NCBI GenBank assembly: GCA_965204415.1
Contig: CBDBEL010000004.1
Coordinates: forward strand, 1,364,001-1,428,000
Reading direction: 5' to 3'
From: Aldehydirespirator sp965204415
GTDB lineage: Bacteria > Actinomycetota > Acidimicrobiia > Acidimicrobiales > Aldehydirespiratoraceae
Length of the DNA: 64,000 bases
Shown: positions 8,095 through 14,606 of the stretch, in pieces
Numbering within the stretch: the stretch's first letter is position 1
Layout of the letters: each line of letters begins with the position of its first letter
The notes under the pieces: model-generated
What the model saw: only the letters and a program-made list of their open reading frames with translations
Databases searched by the model: none
What the model was told of the DNA's origin: nothing
Position numbers and translations under genes: made by a program

Positions 8095-8805
8095 ATGTCC
8101 GACACCACCCCCACCGCTTCCGAAGCCGCTATCGAGGCATCCCCGAACGCGCTGCGGGAGGCCCTGCGAGAGACGATTCTGTTCGCCGGGCTCGACGACG
8201 AGCAGCTCGACCACATCGCGGCCGCCGGCTCGGTGCAGTGGCTGCAGCGGGGCGTCATCGTGTTCGACGAGGGAGCCGAGCCCGGCGAGTTCTACCTGGT
8301 GTTGTCGGGCCGGGTCGCTATCGCGCAGGAGTCCGACGACGGGCGCGAGTCGCTCCTTGCGGTGCTGGGCCCCGGCGAGCTGTTCGGCGAGATGGGCTTC
8401 CTGGACGGATACAACCGCTCGGCGCAGGCCCGGGCCCTGGAAGAGTCACAGGTCCTGATGGTCCCGTACGCGGAGTTGAGGCTCCTGTACGAGAGCAACC
8501 CCTCGGCGCTGTGGAGCGCGGTGGCGCTGCTGGCCCGGCGGCTGAGGGCCATGGACCAGGCCCTGTCGGACACGGTGTTCCTCGACGTCATGGGCCGGAC
8601 CGCCAAGCGGCTGCTGGACATGGCCGGCGACCGCGACGAGTTCGAGATGCCCCTCACCCAGGAGGAGCTGGCCTCGATGGTGGGCGCCAGCCGCGAGCGG
8701 GTGAACAAGGCCATACATGCCTTCGTGAAGCTGGGCTGGGTAACCCACGACCAGCGCCACTACAGGATCACCAACCGCCGCAACCTAGAGATCCGAGCCC
8801 GCTAG
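8095..8805 (+). CDS. Crp/Fnr-family transcriptional regulator
   Basis: A 236-residue regulator. Residues about 25-140 form a cyclic-nucleotide-binding beta-roll (FDEGAEPGEFYLVLSGRVAI, then PGELFGEMGFLDG and a phosphate-cassette-like NRSAQARA). A long dimerisation helix (ALLARRLRAMDQALSD) follows, then a winged HTH with the recognition helix in TQEELASMVGASRERVNKAI. Length and layout match the actinobacterial cAMP-responsive Crp homologues. The frame is open upstream on this strand, but ATG 8095 is chosen because the longer version would run antisense through ispD. A TAGTGT box at 8078-8083 suggests a leader of only about 4 nt. Its target genes cannot be read from here. Confidence 0.92.
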   Translation: MSDTTPTASEAAIEASPNALREALRETILFAGLDDEQLDHIAAAGSVQWLQRGVIVFDEGAEPGEFYLVLSGRVAIAQESDDGRESLLAVLGPGELFGEMGFLDGYNRSAQARALEESQVLMVPYAELRLLYESNPSALWSAVALLARRLRAMDQALSDTVFLDVMGRTAKRLLDMAGDRDEFEMPLTQEELASMVGASRERVNKAIHAFVKLGWVTHDQRHYRITNRRNLEIRAR

Positions 8806-8851
8806 GCCCGCCAGTCAGCGACTGTGATCTGAGCGAGTAGATCGCTGCAAA

Positions 8852-8884
8852 CTATCTTCTGGATAGCTTCATTGATAGTATACT
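8852..8884 (+). promoter_or_regulatory. hipB-like gene promoter with inverted repeats
   Basis: This AT-rich island holds CTATC-N5-GATAG (8852-8866) and a second GATAG (8874-8878) fused to AGTATACT. TATACT at 8879-8884 is a good -10, with 6 nt before the ATG at 8891, so the transcript is probably leaderless. The TATC...GGATA arrangement recalls the TATCC-N8-GGATA operators of HipB, with shorter spacing. Autorepression by the downstream protein is inferred. Confidence 0.5.
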
Positions 8885-8890
8885 TTCTCC

Positions 8891-9217
8891 ATGAGTTCAG
8901 CGAGAGTGTTGAGTCCGGTGACGGTGGAGGCGGTGCGGCTGCTGGGGCAGCGGGTGGCTGCGGCCCGGAGGGAGCGGCGATGGACGCTGGCAGAGCTGGC
9001 CGAGAGAGCCGGAGTGTCCGTCGTCACCGTCCGCAAAGTCGAGACGGGCGACCCGACCGTGGCCCTGGGGACCGCCTTCGAGGCGGCCACCCTCGTGGGG
9101 GTGGCGCTGTTCCACGAAGACCCGGCCCGCCGCGCCCTGGAGGCCGAGATCGTCCAGGCCCGTCTAGCGGTGCTGCCGGCCTCGGTGCGACCCCGCGAGA
9201 TCGATGACGAGTTCTAG
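8891..9217 (+). CDS. XRE-family HTH protein, HipB-like antitoxin
   Basis: A 108-residue DNA-binding protein. Residues about 15-70 are a Cro/C1-type helix-turn-helix (LGQRVAAARRERRWTLAELAERAGVS, then VVTVRKVETGDPTVALGTAFEAATLVGV). The C-terminal tail (AEIVQARLAVLPASVRPREIDDEF) resembles the toxin-wrapping tail of actinobacterial HipB homologues. Its stop overlaps the ATG of the following hipA-like remnant by 14 nt, the typical antitoxin-toxin arrangement. With the toxin gutted, it may act as an orphan regulator or an antitoxin for a cognate toxin elsewhere. Confidence 0.8.
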   Translation: MSSARVLSPVTVEAVRLLGQRVAAARRERRWTLAELAERAGVSVVTVRKVETGDPTVALGTAFEAATLVGVALFHEDPARRALEAEIVQARLAVLPASVRPREIDDEF

Positions 9218-9485
9218 GGAGCAGGCCGCTATGGCCTTCGGCGACAACGGCGACCGCCTCAGCCAGGTGGCCCGCTGCATCACCCACGCCGGCCACTACC
9301 ATCTGACCGCTCAGCAGGCCCGCGAGATCGTCGACCGTCAGATCTCGGTCATTCGGGACCACTGGGACGACGTCTGCGAACTCGCATCACTGCCTGCCGT
9401 CGAGAAGCAACGGCTCTGGCGACGCCAGTACCTAAACCCCTACGCCCTCTACGACTACAAGCCCCTCACCACACCCACCCCCTAG
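9204..9485 (+). pseudogene. Internally deleted HipA-family kinase toxin, C-terminal remnant
   Basis: The 93-residue frame keeps a start codon overlapping the antitoxin gene, then after about nine residues enters MAFGDNGDRLSQV ... HYHLTAQQAREIVDRQI ... HWDDVC ... LWRRQYLNPYALYDY. This matches the last roughly 80 residues of HipA serine/threonine kinase toxins of actinobacteria. The P-loop-like region, catalytic Asp and metal-binding segments (some 300 residues) are missing, so it cannot be an active kinase. The preserved start and tail point to one internal in-frame deletion. The family assignment is from memory of the tail pattern, not a search. Confidence 0.6.
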
Positions 9486-9533
9486 CGAGACCCGCCCAAA
9501 CAACTGCGTGACACGACGGACCCGCAGGCCGAG

Positions 9534-9677
9534 GTGCTGTACCCGTTCGAGTTGGCGCTTGAGCACCTGCACGCTGTCACAGTGCTAGACGACGATACGG
9601 AGGACGCCGTCGACGCAGCCCTCTACCACTTTCGATACGCGCCTAGGATCAAGAAGAACCCGAAGGCATTCCGATGA
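9534..9677 (+). CDS. Small uncharacterised ORF overlapping the ADP-ribosylhydrolase start
   Basis: A 47-codon frame from GTG 9534 to TGA 9675-9677. The stop overlaps the next ATG (ATGA), which suggests translational coupling. The product is acidic in the middle (VLDDDTEDAVDAALYHF) with a basic tail (RIKKNPKAFR). The same frame is open back to the hipA-remnant stop at 9483, so it could equally be the tail of a decayed larger gene. No family is recognised and no clear ribosome-binding site precedes the GTG. Confidence 0.35.
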   Translation: MLYPFELALEHLHAVTVLDDDTEDAVDAALYHFRYAPRIKKNPKAFR

Positions 9678-11548
9678 GCAACGCTAGTACGGCCTCTCAA
9701 CAAGAGCTGTGGTCTGCCGGCGGAACTGACGAGCCGGTGCAGGCTCAAGGCGCAACCCAGCCCGTCAGCGCCGACATGGCCCGCCGCGACGTTGGCGATG
9801 CCACCCACCAGTTGGCTGTGCGATCTCCGACATACCGTGCCGATGAAGCGAACCTCGACAGCGTGGCCGAGGACGAGCAGGTAGCAGGACTTCGGAAGTC
9901 TAAGCGCCCATCACAGGCGACTACCAGCGTCACGCCGTGCGCCGACGACGACACCGGCGATGAGCGCACGACGCGGACACGAGGCTCGGCGCTTTGGGCG
10001 GCCTACGGGGACGCTCTCGGCTTCGTCAGCGAACTTGTGGACCGCAAGGGACTTGAACGGCGGACGCAGGGCGCTCCCTTGGACCACCTTATGGAGTGGA
10101 CGAGACGGATCGGCGGCAGGCGGGGAGTCGAGGTGTCGCTTCCCGCGGGGTGCTGGTCCGACGACACTCAACTGCGCATGGCCGTCAGCCGTTCGATCAG
10201 CAGCCACGGCTTCGACGTCGAGACGTTCGGCCGCGTCGAACTGCCCGTCTGGCTCTCGTACGCACTCGGCGGCGGCCGAGCCTCCAAAGCGGCCGCCAAG
10301 AACCTCGGGAAGCCCTCCACCCTTTGGTACGCCAACACTTTCGCAGGCTGGACAAACGCCGGAGGCAACGGCGCGGCCATGCGCATCCACCCCCACGTCT
10401 GGGCCTCGCGGGACCTTGACGACGACTACATGCTCGACGTGATCGCGGACAGTGTCTGCACTCACGGACACCCCCGGGCCATCGTCGGCGCATGCTTCCA
10501 CGCTGCAACCCTCGCTCACTGCGTCAGGACCGGCACCGTCCCGGACCCCGACACATGCATGGACATCGCGGGCCGCGTAGGCGATGCGGTCCAATTGATC
10601 GAGGAGCACTCGTCTCTGGGGCCCGTGTGGAGCGGCCTGTGGGAGCGAGAGACCGGCGAGCGGTTCAACGATGTGTGGTGGGTGACCGTCGATGAACTTC
10701 ACCACGCCATCAAGAACGCAGCAGATGGCGCTGAGGCCACCAACAGCGACGCCGCCACCTACCAGGGGATCGTCGAGCGCCTAGGCCTCTGGGACCGAGC
10801 GCAGCAGGGCAGCGGAATCCTCACAACCGTCGCCGCCGTTGCGTTGGCATCCGCAGCCTCCGGAGCCCACGAAGGCGTGGTCGCTGCGGCCAATGCCATC
10901 GGCACCGACACCGACACGATCGCGAGCATGGCCGGAGCCTTGCTCGGTGCCTGCGACGCTACGGCCGACCCGCCTGAGGAATCCCTCGACAGCGCCTACC
11001 TGAGATCGGAAGCTGACCGCCTCGTTGCCATCTCTAGAGGTGAGCAGACCGAGAGCCACCCCTATCCCAACATCCTCACGTGGTCTGCGCCTCAGACCCA
11101 GGCAGACGCCCTGGTCAGCGACAACGGCAGCTTGGCGGTGGAAGGCCTCGGACAGGTGACCCGACTGGGCACCGACCTGATGTACACCCCCCGCGAAGAC
11201 TTCGCCTGGGAGTGGGTCACCACCAACTTCGGTCAGACGGTACTGATCAAGCGCCGACCAGAGATCAAGCCAAGAGCAACCACCAACGACCCGACCCCGC
11301 CAGCCGCACCCGCACCTGAGTCGATGTCCCGCCGTGAGCCCGAGCGTCGGGCACGGCCTCACGCAGCACGGCACGGTCGCGAACCGGTACCTCGTCATGG
11401 AACGATTGACCGCGCAGTCGTTGAAGCGAGGAGGAACATCTCCGATGATGCGGCGATTGGGTCCACCATTCGAGAAGTGGCCCGCGAGGGATCACTGGGC
11501 GACTTCCTCAACTTCATGAGGATCATCCGCGAAGACCTCCGCCGGTAA
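9674..11548 (+). CDS. ADP-ribosylglycohydrolase family protein with long N- and C-terminal extensions
   Basis: A 624-residue protein predicted to remove ADP-ribose from modified macromolecules (DraG/ARH fold, two Mg ions). The metal and substrate motifs are YGDALGF (112-116), WSDDTQ (162-166), the NGAAMRIHP loop and GTDTDTIASMAGALLGA (412-415). The family is usually about 300-350 residues. Here about 100 polar residues precede the domain, and after about residue 460 there is an extra beta-rich segment, a Pro/Arg-rich linker (about 530-580) and a helical tail ending FLNFMRIIREDLRR. GAAGG sits 7 nt before the ATG. Upstream neighbours are toxin-antitoxin remnants. Its role (reversing a toxin, defence or nitrogen-type regulation) is unknown. 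Confidence 0.85.
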   Translation: MSNASTASQQELWSAGGTDEPVQAQGATQPVSADMARRDVGDATHQLAVRSPTYRADEANLDSVAEDEQVAGLRKSKRPSQATTSVTPCADDDTGDERTTRTRGSALWAAYGDALGFVSELVDRKGLERRTQGAPLDHLMEWTRRIGGRRGVEVSLPAGCWSDDTQLRMAVSRSISSHGFDVETFGRVELPVWLSYALGGGRASKAAAKNLGKPSTLWYANTFAGWTNAGGNGAAMRIHPHVWASRDLDDDYMLDVIADSVCTHGHPRAIVGACFHAATLAHCVRTGTVPDPDTCMDIAGRVGDAVQLIEEHSSLGPVWSGLWERETGERFNDVWWVTVDELHHAIKNAADGAEATNSDAATYQGIVERLGLWDRAQQGSGILTTVAAVALASAASGAHEGVVAAANAIGTDTDTIASMAGALLGACDATADPPEESLDSAYLRSEADRLVAISRGEQTESHPYPNILTWSAPQTQADALVSDNGSLAVEGLGQVTRLGTDLMYTPREDFAWEWVTTNFGQTVLIKRRPEIKPRATTNDPTPPAAPAPESMSRREPERRARPHAARHGREPVPRHGTIDRAVVEARRNISDDAAIGSTIREVAREGSLGDFLNFMRIIREDLRR

Positions 11549-11590
11549 GCGAGCTGACGGGGACCCACACGGCAGTGGCACCCCGGCGGA

Positions 11591-11779
11591 TCACGGCGGC
11601 TGATCGGTGATGGCTCCCCTGTAGACCCGCTGCCGGTGCCACTCCAAGTACACATTGCCGGGCCTGATCGCCTCCTTAGGGACGTCGAGGATCGCAGCTT
11701 GCCGTCGTGACGCACCGCACGCGCACTTGCTCGTCCGCGAGGCAGAGGATGTTCTCGGCTTCAGAGCTTGCCCAATCAT
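11591..11779 (-). CDS. Small protein with CxCG motif, coupled to the upstream gene
   Basis: A 62-residue frame whose ATG overlaps the stop of the 226-residue gene upstream (ATGA), a sign of translational coupling. It contains KCACGASRRQ, a single Cys-x-Cys-Gly knuckle, followed by PKEAIRPGNVYLEWHRQRVYRGA. There are too few Cys/His residues for a complete zinc site in a monomer. No family is recognised. It is kept because of the overlap and sensible codon use; it could be fortuitous. Confidence 0.35.
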   Translation of the reverse strand: MIGQALKPRTSSASRTSKCACGASRRQAAILDVPKEAIRPGNVYLEWHRQRVYRGAITDQPP

Positions 11780-12456
11780 CCCCTCGGCTTACGGCACAGC
11801 CGGCTCATCCATGCGGCCCACCAGGTAGGAGCACGGCCTGCCGGAGGCTTGGACTCGGGCGGCGCAAGCCGATGCGACCCCGTCTCGACCGGGTCATTGC
11901 CCAAGTCATTGGCACCACGGGGATGTGAGACCGCCATAGGCTGGCTCAGAGACGCTGGCGGAAAGTCCTGCTCTGCGCCCTCGGTGATTCGCGTCAGCGC
12001 CTGTTGTGCTACCGCAAAAGTCACGCTGGGCGCTTCGTCAATGAGTCGCTGCAGCATCTCCACCGCTCGCTGCTCCCGGAATTCGCCGAGCTGCCACATC
12101 ACTAGGTCTACTACGCTCGGCGGAACGCCGTAGCAGTCGGCCGCCGCGGTCGCGTCGATTTCCCGCAGCAGATCAAGCAGATGCTGTCTAATCTCCTCTG
12201 AATCGGGAGACGGCTTCCTCATGGCCCGCGCGTAGGGATTCTGGCCTGGACTTACCTCCAAGATTCTGACTTCCAAGATTGGCCCGATCGGGATTGGGTC
12301 TCGCTCGGGTCGCCGAGCGGGATGATTGGCGCAGTAGGTCCAGAAGGGATCCTCGATCGGCTCGTCTCTGATCTCACAGTGGACGTAGCGACTGCGACGA
12401 TCGGCGTCCCGATTGAACCAGCAGGTTCCACAACAGTCCGAGCCGCCGTTAGGCAT
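11776..12456 (-). CDS. Conserved hypothetical protein: Cys-rich MPNGGSDCCGTC head and helical-repeat tail
   Basis: A 226-residue protein. The head starts MPNGGSDCCGTCWFNR and continues with a Cys in VHCEIRD, then WTYCANHPARRPERDPIPIGPI. The arrangement (C8, C9, C12 and two later Cys plus His) looks like a metal-binding or disulfide module, and the same head recurs in uncharacterised bacterial proteins. Residues about 85-165 are amphipathic helices (EIRQHLLDLLREID, VVDLVMWQLGEFREQRAVEMLQRL, VTFAVAQQALTRI) like HEAT repeats. The C-terminal 50 residues are Pro-rich and disordered. A 20-codon frame (12449-12511) ends at its start codon. Function is unknown. Confidence 0.7.
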   Translation of the reverse strand: MPNGGSDCCGTCWFNRDADRRSRYVHCEIRDEPIEDPFWTYCANHPARRPERDPIPIGPILEVRILEVSPGQNPYARAMRKPSPDSEEIRQHLLDLLREIDATAAADCYGVPPSVVDLVMWQLGEFREQRAVEMLQRLIDEAPSVTFAVAQQALTRITEGAEQDFPPASLSQPMAVSHPRGANDLGNDPVETGSHRLAPPESKPPAGRAPTWWAAWMSRLCRKPRG

Positions 12457-12547
12457 ATCGCCACCAGCCTTGTCCGGTCATCAGGTCGAGATCGTTTCTC
12501 ATTTGCTTCATGCTCTGAAGGTAGCGCCACCGCTGGCAGGGTCTCGC

Positions 12548-12943
12548 TTACTCAAGAAAGGGTCTACAGACGGCCGACGAGACGAGTTCGTCGACGGCTG
12601 ATTCAGGGGTGACCTCGCCTTGCTCTACGGCCTGCTCCAGGTCGGTGCGGCGGTCGGCCAGGCCGGGCTGCGACTCGAACTGCTCGAGCAGGCCGCGCTC
12701 CAGCAGCACCTGCATCCAGGCCAGGCGGCCCCGGGCCCGGCGGCGGGCCGGGCCTCCAGATGCGTCGAGCAGGCGGCGGTGCTCGACTATGCGGTCCCAC
12801 AACTTGCCCACGCCTGAGCCGGTCGCCGCCGAGATCGTCAGGACCGGGAGCGGACCGTCCTGGCTGGTCGGGGCGAGCAGGGGCAGGGCCCGGCGGATCT
12901 CGGTCACGGCCAGCCGGGCCGCCTGCCTGCTGTCGCCGTCGGC
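12548..12943 (-). pseudogene. Displaced 3' end of a meaB gene
   Basis: About 118 residues from RQAARLAVTEIRRALPLLAP to EVTPESAVDELV align without gaps to the C-terminal third of the intact MeaB encoded at 14607-15641, with roughly four in five residues identical by eye. The segment lacks the P-loop and all G motifs, so it is not a GTPase. Its 5' edge is joined in frame to a Calx-beta-like sequence at about 12935-12943, where GCCGACGGC is shared with intact meaB. The open frame of 177 codons (12548-13081) is therefore a chimera. It ends with a short non-homologous tail. Confidence 0.8.
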
Positions 12944-13405
12944 TGCGCCGGACACGGTGAAGATCCGCGCCATGTTCCAGTTGTCGGCGGTGAAGGTCCA
13001 CGACGCCGGGGCGAGGCTGGCCGCGCCGTCGTCGGAGCCTGCGGGGGTGACGGTCACATCAGATGTGGGCCCGCTGTCCAAGGACCGCGGTGTAGGTCCC
13101 GCTGGCGTCCTACTAATGTTCAGCGTCGTCGGGGTCGCCGTCGCCCCGGCGGCGGCGATGGTGACGGTAGCCGTGTCTTGGCCGTCGCCGGCCTTCTCCT
13201 AGCCCGACGTGACGGCGGCGATGGTCACGGTGAAGGTCTCGTCGTCCTCGTCCACATCGCCTCGCCGGTCTGGTTCTGGGCTCTCACCCAGACCCGGTAC
13301 TCGGTGCCGGTCGGCCTTGGGCCGCTTGACCTGGCCCTTGCCGCCGTCGGCGGATTTTGAGGTGCACGATGTAGCGGTCCAGGGCGCCAGCGCTCCGGGC
13401 TGGTG
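12935..13405 (-). pseudogene. Decayed fibronectin-III / Calx-beta surface-protein fragment
   Basis: Read on the minus strand, pieces in different frames line up into one ancestral protein: ALDRYIVHLK, then SADGGKGQVKRPKA, then TEYRVWVRAQNQTGEA (fibronectin III end), then DETFTVTIAAVTSG followed by a TAG stop, then DGQDTATVTIAA, then a frameshift, then DSGPTSDVTVTPAG and SWTFTADNWN (Calx-beta type). At least three frameshifts and one stop show decay. The 5' side stops at the end of the retropepsin gene and the 3' side is fused to the meaB fragment. The parent would have been a large secreted adhesin-like protein. Confidence 0.7.
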
Positions 13406-13777
13406 TCACTCCATCGACTGTATGACGACGCGCCCACCGTCCCGAACCTGGATGCTCAGGTCATGCCTGTCCAACAGGGACATGCCGACCAGGGGATCGA
13501 CGCCAACAGCCCCGCTCTCGACGTATCTCGGCTGGCCGTCCCAGAGCACGGTGGCATCGTAAACATCGAAAGCTGCCTCACTGCCGTCAGCCAAGGTCGC
13601 CAAGCCTATGCTGGCGAAGGGAAGCCCCAGTTCTGCTACCAGCGCTGGCGGCAAGGTCAAGAAGCCGTTGAAGCCGGTGTCTATCACGGCTTCGATCTCC
13701 CTCTCCTGTCCCGCCTCCCCTCGCAGGGTAAGGGATACGGCCGCTTCCAGATTGGCGTTCACCACACCCTCTATCAC
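13406..13777 (-). CDS. Clan AA (retropepsin-like) aspartic protease
   Basis: A 123-residue single-domain protease. The active-site loop AVIDTGFNGFLTLP places the catalytic Asp at D33 in DTG. VGMSLLDRHDLSIQV near the end is the conserved second psi-loop of small bacterial retropepsins, which work as homodimers. There is no signal peptide or membrane segment, so it is cytoplasmic. Its ATG overlaps the stop of the 91-residue gene upstream (ATGA), and this two-gene pairing recurs, to my knowledge, in other bacteria. The substrate is unknown. It lies between the meaB duplicate ends, so it is likely part of acquired DNA. Confidence 0.85.
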   Translation of the reverse strand: MIEGVVNANLEAAVSLTLRGEAGQEREIEAVIDTGFNGFLTLPPALVAELGLPFASIGLATLADGSEAAFDVYDATVLWDGQPRYVESGAVGVDPLVGMSLLDRHDLSIQVRDGGRVVIQSME

Positions 13778-14049
13778 CCGGCCCTCCGCAGGGAGCTGCC
13801 CCCGAAGTGATACAGCGCCCGATGTCCGACCCGCTCACACAAGACATTGATGGCGTCCGGGCGCTTCTCCCGCAAACTATCCGTTGCGGCGATCACGTTG
13901 TCGCCGAGGGCGTAGCTTCCGCTGTCCACGTCGATGGCGACGACTTCCCCGTGGTGGTCCGCTTCGACAAGGGGGCGGATGTCCTTCTCGTAGATCTCTT
14001 TCCCGAGGAGGGCCGTCTCCTCACGGGACCGGCGTGTTGGCGTCGTCAT
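13774..14049 (-). CDS. Small partner protein of the retropepsin cassette
   Basis: A 91-residue hydrophilic protein. The helix MTTPTRRSREETALLGKEIYEKDIRP is followed by a compact beta segment (HHGEVVAIDVDSGSYALGD), a helix (AATDSLREKRPD) and GHRALYHFGGSSLR. This pattern is familiar from short uncharacterised proteins encoded just before small aspartic proteases. The overlap of its stop with the protease start indicates coupled translation. A toxin-antitoxin-like or substrate/adaptor relation is possible; none is shown. Confidence 0.7.
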   Translation of the reverse strand: MTTPTRRSREETALLGKEIYEKDIRPLVEADHHGEVVAIDVDSGSYALGDNVIAATDSLREKRPDAINVLCERVGHRALYHFGGSSLRRAG

Positions 14050-14186
14050 CTCTCAGTACCTATCCTTCAATGGCATTCTTCTACAGGTTCCATTTTACAC
14101 CAACCGGCAATCTGGGGAGCCCCCAGGACGTCAATGGCGACGGGTGGGTGTTACTAGTTGCCGCTGGCTCAGGCGACCGCGGCCTC

Positions 14187-14456
14187 ATGGGGTGGGCTGA
14201 TCGTATGGTCCTGGCCCGAGACGCCGCGAATGAGTCGCCGCCGCGCGACGGCCTTCGTCCTGGCCTTCGTCCTGAGGGCGTGCTCGACCCAGACACTCTC
14301 GCCGACGTTGACCGGGCGCAGGCAGAAGCCGAGTCCGCCGCTCCCGGCTGCTTGGCCGATGAGACGGCCTGGGAGAACGCTCTCGACGTCGAAGACCTGC
14401 GCGAGCTTGCCGACCGGGCCCACCGCGGCGAGCACATTTGCTTGCGGAAGACCTGA
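14187..14456 (+). CDS. Hypothetical protein, possibly truncated
   Basis: An 89-residue frame starting MGWADRMVLARDAANESPPRD and ending LADRAHRGEHICLRKT. The acidic middle (DPDTLADVDRAQAEAESAAPGC) and the RGEHICL end are protein-like, and the overlapping frame on the other strand looks like a Ser/Arg-rich shadow. The end resembles the point where some DUF4326-type proteins continue into a Cys-rich tail, so a truncation is possible. Support is weak. The following 150 bp up to meaB hold nothing I recognise. Confidence 0.25.
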   Translation: MGWADRMVLARDAANESPPRDGLRPGLRPEGVLDPDTLADVDRAQAEAESAAPGCLADETAWENALDVEDLRELADRAHRGEHICLRKT

Positions 14457-14606
14457 GGCGTGGCATGGCGGGTGGACGACCCCGGCCGGTGTATTGACGC
14501 TTGCCGGACAGGCAGAGGTCGGGGCTATTGCGCTCCGGGACGAGCATGATCATCGCCACGCGGTGTCTGTGGACCGGGGACGGGGATTCAGCAGAAGTTG
14601 CCAGTT

